The position numbers and the translations under genes were made by a program. 64,000 nucleotides of DNA, from positions 1 to 64,000 of the forward strand of contig NMRB01000602.1 in the NCBI GenBank assembly GCA_002633025.1. Reading direction: 5' to 3'. The notes under the pieces were generated by a model that made no database searches, was not told the DNA's origin, and saw only the letters and a list, made by a program, of their open reading frames with translations. Positions 1 through 15,000 of this stretch are shown one piece after another. Within the stretch, counting starts at the first letter, position 1; every line of letters begins with the position of its first letter. Origin of the DNA: Notospermus geniculatus (lineage: Eukaryota > Nemertea > Pilidiophora > Heteronemertea > Lineidae).

Positions 1-3000
1 TCCTCTATTTTTTCCTAAATCTGGTAACCCACATAAAGTACTAGCACAGTAAACTGCAAAGTTTAATTGGTTTTGATAATAAGACATGTTACGTTTTGCT
101 AACCAATTATCAACTTCTGTTTCCTTAGTAAATTCTAAACCATAGCCAGTTGAAGGGTCAAGAAGTTTAACTTCGAAATGTTGATGATCAGGCGAAGCCG
201 ACGACGTATGTCTATCGATGCTAACAAAAATATCTAATGAGTCTAATGTTTGCCCCATAGTTATTTATATAGGGGATAAATCGAGTTTGTTAGTTTCAAG
301 AGTAAAATGAATCAATACTTGGCTTCCTCTGAAATTTACAACTTTACCATTTTTATCTGCTATTTGGAATTTTAGGTGATTTGTTAGTTTATCTACTTTT
401 CTTTCACAACTAATTGGGTTAAATCTTTGAAGTTTAATCTGATCACCATCATCAACTGGTATTGAACATAATATATCTGAATATTTGTTATTATGAAGAG
501 TATATTGTTTATTAATTAAATTGCATCTTAGAAAGAGATTAGTAACATAAAATTGTAATGGTTTAGTTGAATAATACTTACCTTTTTTGGTAAATGTTTC
601 CTGTTTGAAACCGAACCATTTATTAATTACTTCTACTAAATGTTTTACTACTCTGTTATCAGCGGTAGTTTTTATGGTTCTCCCTTCTTCGTCTATTTTA
701 ACCTCAGATTGAATTGATTTTTTTTTTACATCGAACAACAGATCAAGTTTAAACTCCTTATCTTCTGTTAATTCAATGATAATATAATTATTATTATCAC
801 AGAAGAATTTAACATGGTTTATTCCATTATATTTGATAGCTTTCTCCCATTTACTACAAAAATCACCTAGACTAAAATGACCCCGAAATGGAAATTTGTA
901 TTCAAAAATGGCTTTATCTTCAAATACTTCATAATTGTATAAATTTTCCAAATCTCTTATACATGCATTGATGATATGGTACTGTTCTGTTTCAGGGTAA
1001 TGATCCTGTGGCAACTCACATTTTTCTTCAGCATTTAAAATTTCTTTTTTTATTTTCCACTCTTCAGTTGTTAAAAAATAAAAAACTTTTACTTCTTGTG
1101 GAATAAAATCACCAGTCCACCAAGAATTGTAAAATGTTATACTTTTTAAAGTAANCATGGACAGGGTATCAGTCTATAGTGCCTGGGAATTCCAGCTAGG
1201 GGCGCTGCGATCGGTGCGAGTCGCGAAATCGGTGTAGGCCTAGCTGCGTCCAACGACATGAAAAACTAAATTTCATCAATGTAAACGTTCAAATATATTT
1301 TTTAGAATTGTCACTCTCAACATTACCGGTATGTCATCATAATTCTTTCCGACAACCATGCAGTGCCACCGTCGGATGCCGAGGACAGACGGGCAGGGAA
1401 CCACTGCAGGTTACCATGTTGGCATGTTATATCCTAAAACGACGACTACAACGACATGGCAGTCATAGCACACAAATCATGAAATAAGGCAAATGTAATT
1501 CTTCCAAATGAAATTCGTGAACGTTTGAGGGACTCCTCCACACACTCACAAATATCAATATGGTTACTTTGATGTTAATAATTACTTCTTTATAGCGTTG
1601 GGCGCTTCTGGTAGCAGTTAGACGCAAATTTAGTGCGCCCAGGTTTATAGGCCTATTCCATGTACACACACTTGCATGCATGATACTATATAGGCCCCTA
1701 CACACACATGCACAGTGCAGTTCAAATGAATTGGTCTGCTATTCTAGACCTAGGCCTATTATCCCCTGGTATAGGCCTACTTGAGCACAAAATATCCTCG
1801 TTAGTGTAGTATGGGACCTAGCTAGCTAGGCTTCTTTGCCAGATCACAGGACAGATGCCATGGATATGGATAGCCTACCGTAGGCCCCATGGCAGGCAGA
1901 CCACAGATAGCCACACTTGACCGGTTGACCACACTGGGGCTGACACTCAGTCAGTGGGTCATATGAACAAAGACTAGCGAATGCTTTTTACTCCAGATGT
2001 ATAGAGCATTGCCCAGTCCCAGTGCATTTGATAATCTTTATTCACATGATCCATAGAACCAGTAGCCTACGAAGAACAGGGCAGGCTGGTGGTTTGATAT
2101 TAATACCGGTATCTTCATTAAATTCATTTCATCTACATGTATATTTCAGCTATCCGTATCTGTAATGTGATCTGTGATGTGAAACATCAGGAAGAGTGGG
2201 TGACTTCTAGAAGAATTTCAAGCATCTGAATCCCAGGACAGTTCTCCTGTTACACGATGCCATGAGAGGTAAGTGTTTATTTGCTTTGATTTTGAGTCAA
2301 CTTTATTTGACTATGATATACGGTACTGTGACTGTGCCAGTGATCATATTTTGCATTCCTTCTTGTCAGTGTCAAGTGATTGCATTTGAAAAATGAAATT
2401 TTCAAATAATGTAATATCCATTTTTTTCAGATTTGTCCTTCAACTTCCAATGTCCAGAACCAATTCAAACAGAACCAGGGTTTGTTGAAGAAGCGTCAAC
2501 TGTTGCCAGGACATGAGCTGAGTAGTCAGGAATGGAATTTCATCAGGTATGCACATGGGTGTGTAAAAACCTATCAGACAAAGGGCATATTTTGAGAGAA
2601 ATCAAATGTCAAATTCTTTAGCCAGGACATTTCTTTAGCCAAGTCATAATGGTTAAAGTAAAAAAAAATGTCAAGGTGAGGAAGAATTAGAGGTATAATG
2701 AAAGAATGTTCCTGGAAGGCCTTTTCTTCAGCTCTGTGTGTTACATTCTACTTCAAATCCATCTAGTCATTGTTTTTTTATTCAAAGACCCCTTGAGGAA
2801 GGCACTCCTGATGCTACATGCATGTATTTCATTGAGATGCAAACCAAATGGGAAATGTCCAGTGATGTCCGACTTTTTTCTTCCTGAACAGGGGGGAATC
2901 GGATGGCCGTTCGAGAGATCAACAAAGCATTGCCCAGCAGTTGTAAGAGCCCAGATGTCAGTGTGTTAGAGTGAAGACAGCCAAAGGGGACACAATAGCT

Positions 3001-6000
3001 TAGATTTCAACTGACAGGCTACTGATTTTTGGGGGCGCAATATGCTGCATCAGTTCAGGTGTGCTATGCAATGGGCCTAGAAAGGTTGGTGTTCCTTGGA
3101 TATAACCATCAGATATCAGCTGCACACTATTGCCTGAATAATCTGATGTGGACAGTTTTTCACCTCATAGAATGTGTCTCCATTTCAGGAAGTTGCTTCA
3201 GATGTTCCTGTCACCGAGAAGCTGCAACGTCGCCATCTTTAGGTCGGGCATTGTTATTAGATCAATCTCGGTAAGTCGAACCCTCTTATCCCCCCGATGA
3301 GGCCATCTCGCCAGAGTTTGAAAGAGGAGTTCAAGTTCACCTGGATAGTCGGGAGTGAGGACAGTTCAGGTGTGTATAGCTCCTGAGAAGAAGGCACTTT
3401 GTCGGTCTTGACAATGTGGTTTCTGAGGGTGTAGATGTATTTGGGTCATGTGAAATAGTGAAGACACTGGGTGAGTGCGGTTGGTAATCTCTTTACTCAT
3501 TATATTTCTGAGAGATCAGAGTTCTTAGAAATCCAAGACACAGTCTGATATGGAGATAACCCGATGTGTGGACACTAAAGTTACCAACGTGGATGAGTAC
3601 TTTGATCACATTTCATGCTCCTAATTATTCAAGTTTTTAATCTTTCCATTCCAGGGTGCACTACATGCAGTTCCTGGATTGAGGACAAGAGTAGGAGGAA
3701 ACCAACACAAAGACACTTGTACCTACATGTAGCCTTTTGTGAAAGTGTAATTCTGTACATCTGAGATACTAGAATAATCTAATGTATTGAGATATTAGAA
3801 TAGATGTTATTTTCAAGGAGATAATTCTTTTCTCTTGGACTTGCATTGTACAAAGGTCAGGGATATATGTGCAGCCCTATCTGGAAGCACAGCGTGGAGC
3901 AAAACGTAGTGACAACATGGTTTGATGCTACCAGTAGTTTCTTCTGGAATCAGTTGAATGTGACACTGGCTTGTCCATGATATATCTTGAATAATTGGAT
4001 TGGAGCCATCTGATGGATTACCCAATCTCCCTTCAACGACGTGAATGCCTACAGGGTTTCGGGAACCATGATGTGATGAAAATACATTCTACCCCAATAA
4101 TTAATCCCGTGTAACATCTGCGAGTGTTTGCCATCTGTGAGTGTTCCCTTCATATTGTTTGTGTGTTGAAGCCTCATTGTATTGAATTCAGAAAGTGCTA
4201 ACACCCTCCGACGTTAGTGGAGTGTTAAATGTATTATGGTCTGTCTGATTACATTGGAGATCTACCTGCAGTTTTTTTTGAACCTTCAAGAGGCTATGAG
4301 ACCTGTACCTGCAGTCTCCTAACACTTTGAAAATATCGTAAAATTCAATACTGTGAGGCTTTAAGCTGCGACTTGACAGTTGGGGACACATGGAGAAATG
4401 TGTCGATCTATGTATAAAAAAACAATAAGGGGAACACACTCGGCTATAGAGACATTGGCATGAATAACATCGGAGTCTGAATTTCCCCCAGGTATTTCAA
4501 TGACAAGCTACGCCCGAATTCACAGAGCTCATTTCGCACGAGGTGGTGCCATCTAGAATTCTTGATACGTATTAAATAAGATTTGTTTTTTATTATCACT
4601 CTGCGTTATGGTGGGGTATTGATGGTGTCTATTACCAGTTCCGTCTCGGCCGAATCACGGCCAGTTGTTGATATAGTTCCGACTAAATATCGATAATGAA
4701 AAGCGTTGCCTTAAAGAGTTTGTTATCGGCTCGAGTTGGTTTATCACTTTCGATCCTATTGGTTCAATTCCGACGGCATCAGAACGTGATTTGTATGTAC
4801 CTACCAGTTCGCGTAACGATTTACGCTTGCCGTATAGGATTGTGGGTGTACATGAAAAGTAGTGTAGATTATCTGCAGAGATGACTTGGACGAAGTCTAC
4901 TTTGGTACTCCGTGACGTCATGGCTGTTCCATCTTGCGTGAGGACGGCGCTGTAATCTATTTGTAGAGGGTTCCGTTTGGACTGAATCACGACCAGTTGC
5001 TGATATAGTTCAACATAAATATCAATAAAGGGCTACCTAACAAACTTCGTCATTGATTCAAGTTGGTTTAGTGTCACTTTCGATCTTATTATAGAGAACT
5101 CGGCGGCTGTGGTGTTGTTCTGATTTTGCTGTTTACTGTGTAGCAGGTCGTTTCGTTACATGTGCCCATTTTCACCACAGTCAGTTCAATGGATTGTTAG
5201 GTCGTTTCGTGACACGGGTTGAGTCGTTTCGTTACACGCGGTTCCATGCTTACGATGTGTTTTGAATACCCCCCTCCAGGCGATATTGATCAGCCGCGTG
5301 TCGAAGAAGGAGTGTTGTGTGTGAACTGTGACTGTTTCGTCAGCAATATTGAGTAGGATTTAATAGTTAAGTCGTATTAGGAAAAAGTGTGAGGTTGAAA
5401 TTTTTAATTGATGTCCTGGAGATATTTGTTTCAATGGCAGTATTTAAAGAGCATCGCAATATCGAATTTAGCTCCGTGAGATCACGTGGTCATCTGCATC
5501 TTGACTTGGCCTGATGCCATTTATCATGTTCATTGACATCGACGCTCATGCCATGGAGACACATAGCAGAGAGATCTCTGGCGCTAGCCAGATCTAGTTA
5601 GCCCTTTTGGCCTATAGGGCTAATGCTGTGCTTGGCACCTTTAGTGGTGGTCTGTCGTGCGTGCGTTAGTGCGTGCGTGCGGCGTGTGTCCATACTATTT
5701 ATTTTCTTGCTTGATTTTTCGCTTCCACGATTTTTCTGTGACATCGGGAAAACATTCTATATGAAATCCCCGTCAGAAGCAGTATATAGTAGAGAGGTTG
5801 CGTAGCTTTCCGACTCCAACTCCGGCTTCAACTACCAGAATGAATTGCAGTCCACTGTAGACATCCTTGATAAAAACGATTTGATAGACGGTTGCAAATC
5901 GTAAAATGCCATAACTTGGTGGCAGAATAATTTTGACTCGTAATCGGAAGTGCACGTAAGTCGCAAATATTATAGTCGTGTTTCAAGTCGTAACGGCTAG

Positions 6001-9000
6001 GCTTACAACTTCAATATTCATTATTTATTCGCACTTCCCATTTATAGGGCCAAATTTTTCTGCCTTCAATTTATGGTGTTTGACGAAATGAAAACGTCTA
6101 TCAAATCGTTTTTATCAAGGATGTCCACAGCGCACTGCAGTTCATTCTCGTACTTGAAGTCGGAGTCGGAAAGGTGCGCAACCTCGCTATTGTCACATTA
6201 TGCGTCTGACCTGGTCGACCCACCTCAAACCGCAAAATTTAGCCCCAAACCATGCAAAAGCACCCTGGGCGGTCAAGATGAGACAGAGTAAGGGACCTAT
6301 CGTGAGTTAGCTGCAGTACTCATTGTGAGTAGCAAGAGCACCTCAAACGTATTATCCTATGCTATGTGTAAGGGGTAATCAGAATGAGTACATAGAGTAC
6401 TCATAATGAATTGATTATAGTACCACGAATGCCCCAAAGGTAGGCCTACTCAATCTGAGAAGGGATTATTTTTCAGTGTACACCAAGGTCTCTCTTCTGA
6501 GAAAGGAAGGGAATCTATTGAAATGTACACAACTGTGTAGGCCTACATCAAGCAAGCAAGCAAATACCTGTGGCTAGGTTGGTCTCTTTTAAAAAATTTT
6601 TGGCCCTTAGAAGGGCCGTTGTGTTTGATGACTCAATCTTGTGTTTGATGACTCAATTCATCGGATACAGCGTGATGAGGTCGAATAATTTTATATTCGT
6701 TCTTGGGTGGAATTCCACATCGAAGATTGCCCGGAAGAATCTTGCATCCTCGTATCCCAAAACGTCATCTGCAATAACTTCTGTATAGCTGTACCTTTTC
6801 AGCGTCCCGCTTAATCTCTTACTGTTGAAGTCTTCCTTGTAATGAGAGATGCCCCAGGTGAGCAGGTATGCGGCCAACCTCAGCATCTCATCGACGTCTG
6901 GAAATGCCTTGAAATACGATGTCCGCTTCTCCTTTTCCTCCGTTGGTCCAATTAGATGTCTCTTACAAATATGCTCATACTGCTCCGCTCTGAGCTGGAC
7001 TTTTAATTCCGGATGCTTGGTCTCTTCCTCGCGATGATCGGATCCTCCAACACCCCACTCTTCTTCACTCCAGTTGATAGGTGATGTCGTCATCGTTGAA
7101 ATCTTGGAATCTTGGAAGTCTTGGAATCTTGAAATCTTGGAAGTAGTTTGATAAAATATCCGCAAGTCACTGTCTTAAATACGGGTACCAGAAGACGGGT
7201 CACATGAGACTCAGAGATTCATCCAATCATGGTCACACACTGACCAATCAGAAAAGATCACCTCCACAATGAATGATAGGGTCATTACCATAACCTAGAA
7301 TCGCTTCAAAGACATCAAAACACTCCAAACAAAATTCACGCCCCGTTCATTAATATGCAGGGGGTCTTTTTTCGCGCCATCAATCGCTCGCTGGTCCCTT
7401 TCTTGCGATCAATGTGAATTGGTCGATAATCACTCGGGCGAATCTTCTGTGTGCAAACTGCCGTGGTATACAGGGTGTTCCGAAAAGAATGAAAACAGCC
7501 CAAAATCAAACAACGGTAGGCCCTACTTGTGATCGTAGCCGCATGGGGGGGGGGGGGAGGCAGAAATCAATCGTTTCATGACTGATAAGTATAAAGTTCA
7601 CAGTAAGCTAAAGCCGCTTGGGTCAAAGTGTACTTTTCCAGAACGTAACCGACTGTGTGGGCAAGTCAAAGGCCCAGGATAGGGTCATTGTGTTGTGTTT
7701 CAATGGAAATTCGTTTTTAATTGTCCTTATGCTATTGCACGCAGCTTTTTCTTCAGAAATCTGACATATGCCACATATTTCACTTGAAATCTTTCAATTT
7801 TTCAAACTTTTTCCTTTTCAAATGCTGGCAGAAATTTCACTTCCAATTTAGGACTTGAATCCCGAATCAACCCCCTTTGAAAATATATTCTCCATTTTAC
7901 CGTATTTATGCGCATTTTAGCACAATGCGCTTATAATCAACGTGCGCTGAAATTCGAATAAGAAGTGATGTGGCCATTTCAAAAAGAACACCCATTTTGT
8001 TAGTGTACCGCATCTCGTATTGCCAAAGTTTATCTGATACAGTTCGCATCAAACATTCAACAAGTACAGTGTAGACCCATAAAGCCTAGGTCACAAGCGC
8101 ATCATCGTTACACATGTTCCGGAATATTGTAACTGCCGGTGCGAATGAGTTAAAGCAAGCGATTTTCGTTTGTAAGCGCATCACACATGTACATGTACCA
8201 AGGTTTATGCAGCATCATAAAAAGTCACAAAAGCACTGTTAAAAATGCTGACAGCACTTTGTTGGCAGCAGAGTAACACAACACTTTTCTGTATTTTGAC
8301 ACCACCCGTTGACTGTATTTTGACAGCCAAATGGTATAAATTCTACAACAAATGCTGTCTTTTAAACTGAGAAACTGCAATCTTGCTGTTAATTCCAGTG
8401 AAAAAACAGCAGTTTGCAGTGAAATGAATTTTACATCAAATATGCAGTGAAAATTCTGCTGTAAATTTGCAGATATTTTTAACAGTGAGGTCATAAATCT
8501 GGCCATTAAAAGTCATTGAATTTCAGCAAATCGTTCTGAAGAGCATGAATAGTGATAAAAGTCTTTAAATTTTGAGCGAACAGTTATTTTGTTTTCATTC
8601 ATCCAAGCTAGCAACAGGTAGGCCAGAATGGACTACCGGTAATTTTGAAAGGCCATTCAGCACTTCCGCGTCGGAAATTAGCTTGGTACTGTCATACTCA
8701 AATCAGTCAATGAATGAAGGTCTGTTCATATTGTGTCATAAAAAGGACAATTATGGGAAAGAATGGCATTCATTAATTTGGGATGTCGATTGGACTATTA
8801 AGGGACTGGAAATTGTGTCGGTTCCTCAGTGTTCTTTCCCACGAATTTAAAATGAATAAATAAACATTCCAGGCCACTGATTGCTGCATAAACCCTAATG
8901 TGCTTAAATACCCATAATTACGGCACCATAGTGAATGGTAATGCTATGTATGGTAAAAGACGAGTTTCCATGGTGAAAAGTCACATCGGCTTGGCTAGCA

Positions 9001-12000
9001 CATTCGGAGATAAATTAAGCGCCATGCAGATGCCTATGCTAACTCTGCAGGATGCAAAATCAAACGCAAACACCACTTTCAACATAATATATGCAGTTAT
9101 ATCGTCGAGCAAAAAGGTGTGAAACCCTCTCAGATTAACTTGCAAAAATTTGTTTGTAAGGCAAATGCACCAGTCGGCGTATTTGGTAAAATCATCTCAA
9201 TAATACCTCCATGGTAAAATGGAACAAGATGACATTTCCTTTCCGGAAGCTGAAGATCAGTTTTACCCATATAGGATTACATACGATATCGAATATTTCA
9301 ATGACACTAAAGACGTTGAAAAACCAAACGCCGAAAACTTGACTTGGATAGCCACACATACATGTAGAGTTGCGTCCATCAGTGTCTTTAGCAATTTACC
9401 TCCATCAGTGTCTTTAGCAATTTGCCTAGCTATACAGAGCCGAAATGCTTCGTCTCAGATGGAAATGAAACACATATTGTTCGTGATTTTAGTTGAATCT
9501 GCACATAAATTAGTCGAAGACAAGTACAAGGACTTGACATATAATTTAAAAGAATTCGTTGAGGAAGAAGACAGTTTAAATACAACGTGGATGATTCATA
9601 TTGTGTTCCTGGTGACGAATGGTTATATAGACGATGGCATCATAACAGAAATAAAATGTAAACAAACGAGCATGATGCAGTGGAAACGTGGATTTATTGA
9701 ACATGATGAATACAAGAACAAGCAATACAGACACACCCATCACCACCGCGTCATCTCGGGGTCTAGGGTCGACCGGCTGACTGAAAGCTATCGACAATTT
9801 TACAATGAATATCAGAACACCTCTAGTGTAGTTGAAGGAAGATGCGAGATGGCTCCACTCCAATTATTCAAGACTAGCAAAGTTACCCGTCCTACTGTCT
9901 TGTTGTCGGGAGGGTGTTTTTATTGGGGCACATCAGAATTTTGCGGACTGCATAGCGAGTTATGTTAAATGCAGAATGATGATGAAGTCCTTTCCAACAC
10001 AACCCAGTAATCTCATTGCTACTTTGTCTCCAATCGCCTTCTCTTCCACTCTCGAACTCGATCCCTTTAGGCCTACATTTTTTCATGCCTTCAATCATTC
10101 ATTTCCATCCTTCTGTTCCTGTTCTGTTCTCGCAACCTTGAAACCCCCACCCTGTCCGCAAATTGTTTTACTGCTTCCCTATGTATCATACATGTAACAG
10201 AATGGGCCGGGGTACTTTGATAAAAGCGCCCTCCACCTTATCAGACACACAATTCGTGTGTAGGGGTTGATTCCATGCAACCCATCTTTATTTTCATAGC
10301 ATATTATGCCCTTGATTCGATCAATCCCTTAAAATCATCCTTCCCGTCTTTCCCCAAGCCTTTCAAAATTTCCATACTCCGCTTTCCTCCCTTTCTAACT
10401 TTCCCACCTCTGATAAGTTCAACAGCAAGTAATCAAATGAGGAAATGAGGTCATGTCGTGTAGAGGGCCTAGCATCAGAGACAATTAATGGGTTGCATGT
10501 CATGGTCTCGAAGCTAAAAATAAATTGCTCAGGTTGGCTGAAGAATTTGCTTTCAATTCAAAATAAGTTCTAGATTATTTTCTGTGCTTTAAAATTGTAT
10601 AAACCAACAAACTTGCCATGCCAGCAGCTCCATTGTATACTTGGCCAATCTGAAGGAGTTCATCGTTAAGGATTCTGCATCTAGGCCATTCCAATGTGTT
10701 TGTAACAGGAATGGGGTCATCAGTCGGTAAGTCAAGACAACTGGGGAATCCCTCCACAGTGTATAAATAGAATTCCAGGTCACCAAACGATTTCCCTGTC
10801 AAAACCATATTGGAACCAATTTTTTTCTGGTTTTTATTTGCTATAAACACAGACTGATACCTGGCCAACACATCACACCACCATTCATTACTTGGATGCT
10901 GCCCAATCTCCAGAAGGAGCGAGACAAAAAATGAGCCTTCTCTCTTATAATATAGATATACATCAAGCGTGTGTACCGAATTATATTGATTTCTATTGTC
11001 CCCCATCTAAGCGGACTGACTCTCAACACTTGCGCGGCGAACTTGAGTGAGATGTTGGCGCCATCTATAATTCCAGAGTGGAACTGAGAATAAGTTCACT
11101 ACACGGAGTGTCGTATTGATTTTACCGGTACACGATAACGCGTACCGACTTCATGGATGATCTCATTGCAGATTATGACGACGCTGTTAACGTCACTTCT
11201 TTCGAACTTTTCTTTATCATTTTGATCGACTATCAATGTCCCAAGGCAATGGCGTGAAAGTACATGCAAACTTCGATGTACAGTATGTTTAAACCATTTT
11301 TTTCAGCGTCAGCTTTTATCGTGTGGGGTCACAGACGACATAATTGATTGAAAACATTGATAAGCCGGATAAATGCCCCATATACGTTCAATAATCTCCG
11401 AAACGTTTCATACCACAGAGCAGCTTCTCCGTCTTGGAAATGTTGGCAAAATCCGTCCCAACCGTCGCCTTTTTTATGAATCCACGGAGTAAGGTAGGAG
11501 GCGACATAGTCACCTACGAAATCAATGATCTTGTCAACGATTCGCAGAGCCATTCCGCTCTTTTCACAGTAGTCCGCAGCCGCAACTCCAAACGCATATA
11601 CAGCAACGATCCGCCCCCAGTTCACGTGCTTGTCAATAAATAATTCATCGAAAACACTCGTTAGCGTTTTTAGAACATTTGCTTCTGTAATTTGTAATTT
11701 TTTGGTCATGCAGCCAAAGAGGATGCTGTGTCGTTCAGTAATCTCCACGACTACACGCCGCATAGTTTGGGCATATTTGCTACATGATCGGGAGTTGCTC
11801 CTCCGATCGGCACGACGTGGGCCTATAACATCGCTTGCTATCTCTTTGGCAACCTCTTTTACACGCTCAGGTATTGGGTCATCTACGTCGACATCCTCTT
11901 TGGAAGTGACCACATTTTGCCTTCTCGCATCGAAAATTAACTTCGGTTGTGACTGATGCGATGGACGGGTCATTATGGCTAAAAAAAAAAGAGAAAATCA

Positions 12001-15000
12001 TTTAAATACATGTTGAAGGTGGTTGTTGTAGGTTAACAATGAGGGTAGGCCCTATAAGGTAATGATAGGTAGAATGACTTTTTTTGAAATTCTGAGGTCA
12101 TCCTTTATTCGACTGTGTTCGGGAAACACGAGCGTGCGCAGAGGAAAATACGGTGAACCATAAAGTAGTTCACAACCCCATACAGTTGTCGGCCACCATA
12201 TTGACGGGTATTTGCTCGCTGGCCACATTCTACTGCAAAAGAATGGTATTTCAACAGGTGGTCAACTACTGTATGGTGACCAACCACTCCCTTGTTCACC
12301 ATATTGAGTAGATGAATTTTTTTGAAATTTTTTGGAGAATATCAGAATGGTTCTTCTGTACATACAAGGAAATAATGTGCACACGACAATTTGTTGAATA
12401 AGGTTTGCCACGGCTTATATGTATATTATTTGCGATTCGGGACACAAAAAGTCAACATACTTATTCCCCCGTCTTCGCTGGAGTCTGTCTGTCCATTCAA
12501 GATAAACTGGTTATAACTTCGTCGACTCTATCAAATAATTCACTTTTAGAACCGTTATTTTGAATCACAATATCTACACATTTTAATGCATCAGCTCTTT
12601 CGGAAAGGTGCAAGTCTTCACTAAGATTAGGGTTAACGGAATTTCTCGCAACGAATCCTGAGAAAAAAAGCCACCCAAACGAACCAATTTTCTGCATTAT
12701 GTCTCTCGGAGTCGTCTTCCAGAAGTGGTCTACCTCGTCTTTCAAACTCCCCCACAATTGATCATCAGTCAAACCAAACATACCTCTGATTCCACGTTTC
12801 AGGGGATCTGCGAATGCTGTCCGGTGAAAATTATATCTATCAGCTAGATAATCACCAACAGTGTCTTTGCCAGAACCAGCGTAACCACATAATCCGACGA
12901 GATGAATTTTCAAATGATGTCACAAATGGTTCGTAATCCATTCTTATAGGCCTATTTAAACATGCCACCCCTTCCACCTCCCATTGCATCACATCAGACA
13001 ACTGGACAATAGTCCCTTAGTTTTGAATGGATGGTTGGCGGCTGACCTCTGAGTCATTTCATGCAAAGGGTGGTACATACATGTAGTGCATTATATGGTG
13101 TCCTCAAGATACTGCAATTACAGTTGTTTGGTTGAAACAGTTTGATGTGAACTCAAGTATTCGATGTAGTATCTCACGTGAGTTCTCAGCGCAGTTCGAC
13201 AATTTCAAAGTACCAGTATTGCATTGATTTTTCGTGTCGGTCTCAAGAAAAAGGTTTGCGCCACTAAATTCCAGATGATGAAACACGTGCAACCAGAACG
13301 CCCAGATTTCTCTAGGGTGATATCGTGTAATCATTGTGGGAAGAAGTTCCCGAAGTATGACCGCGGAGCGTTACGCTCACATGAACAGCAACACAGGAGA
13401 ACTCAGGCGAGATCGAGAGACATTTCGCACAAACTCAAAACTGATACAGAGCGATTTGACGAGGAATACAATCTACGAACAGAATACCCGTGGCAAGAAA
13501 TCTCAAAAGCACCAACTGTGAACTCAATTTCGAGAACAGCATTCGAAAGGAAAAAGTCCCATATTACGAAAACGTCGGCGGTCGATAAAAAGGAAGAACT
13601 CGAGAGAGAAACTGAGACAATCGACGTGGAAGATGGCGAGCTCGTAAGTACCAGGCAATCCAAGGGAAAGTCCCTATCACCCGATACCGATACGAATGAT
13701 GGAAGGGATGAATCCTTTGTAGCAGACATGATGCCGAAGCTTCCGAAGAGAGAAGATAAACCGAGAAGGGAGTCCGCACGACCCTATACTCTGTTCAGAA
13801 ACCGCGTATGGTCATTTCCGGACGGCACGATTTGCAACGAACAATCCTCTTATGTTTTCAAGGACGTAGTAAACTTTCGAGATGCTCAGACACAAACAAC
13901 AGAAAAATCATCGTAATAGCGAGGATTTACACACATGTCATGAAATTTTGGGACCGCGTTAGTACGAAGTTAACCCTTGGACCACAAAGGATTCGTATTA
14001 GCGGGATGAGGTGGACTGTATAATTGTCAAAGTCAAATGGGGAACAAGTGACCGCTTGTATGATTGTAACATGACATACATGTATAACCAATATCCATGC
14101 TGGGTTTATCCCGCAATATCAATAAAAGATGTAAAATATTATTATCTTGTCTCTTCATAACTTATTCAAGTTTAGCGGAGGTAGCGTAGCGCTGGTGTAG
14201 CAGTAAAAGAGTGTCCCCAGTAAAAAATGTTCACTTCTATTGCTGAATTGTGTATTAAAGATTATCTACAGAGGTGATCTCACGGGAACAAAATGTTTGT
14301 GGATGTTGGTGTGTGTGTGTGGGGGGGGTCATTGTGTGCTCACGACGGCTATTGGGACCGCTAGGTGTTAGATGGCTCATGGGTGTTGATAAAAGGGGGT
14401 TCAGATAAGAGATGTTGATAAAGGGGCTCTTGAATTCCTTGATTGGTAACCACAACACTAGGGTTCATGGACTTCCTCTGCTGTGACATGATCAGGAAAT
14501 ATAATTAGCAAGCGATAACATTACGTGTGTCAAGTGGTCTCTTCTACTTATTTTTTGGTCCTGGGAAGGACCGTTGTTATGATGTGATATCGGGTGGAGC
14601 TAGCTGTCTATTCTTCCGGGTCGAATGGAGGAGGAGGTGGCGATAAGTCCGGCATCATGATATAAGCTGGTGGATTGCACGTACAAAAACAGCTGCACAA
14701 GTGGATGTTCTGGTCTTGGGCTCTTCTTCTGACTTCTGTCTGTAGCCACGAGAGGATGCAGTTGGCGCATACTTCGTTCTGGCATGCAACACAAGCAAAT
14801 ACTATCGCAAACGCCATACACTGTTGGCAATGACCATGGTTGATGCCCGGAAGTGGTTCATGGACAATTCTTGAATTGACTAAGTTGAATACTTGTTCCA
14901 TTTTGGATGAATGCAGGATAATTAACTGTCGTGACATTTTATAGCCAACGATAAGATTTAAGTCGCCCTAAAGTTGATTGGTTCAGACCAAATTGCCTCA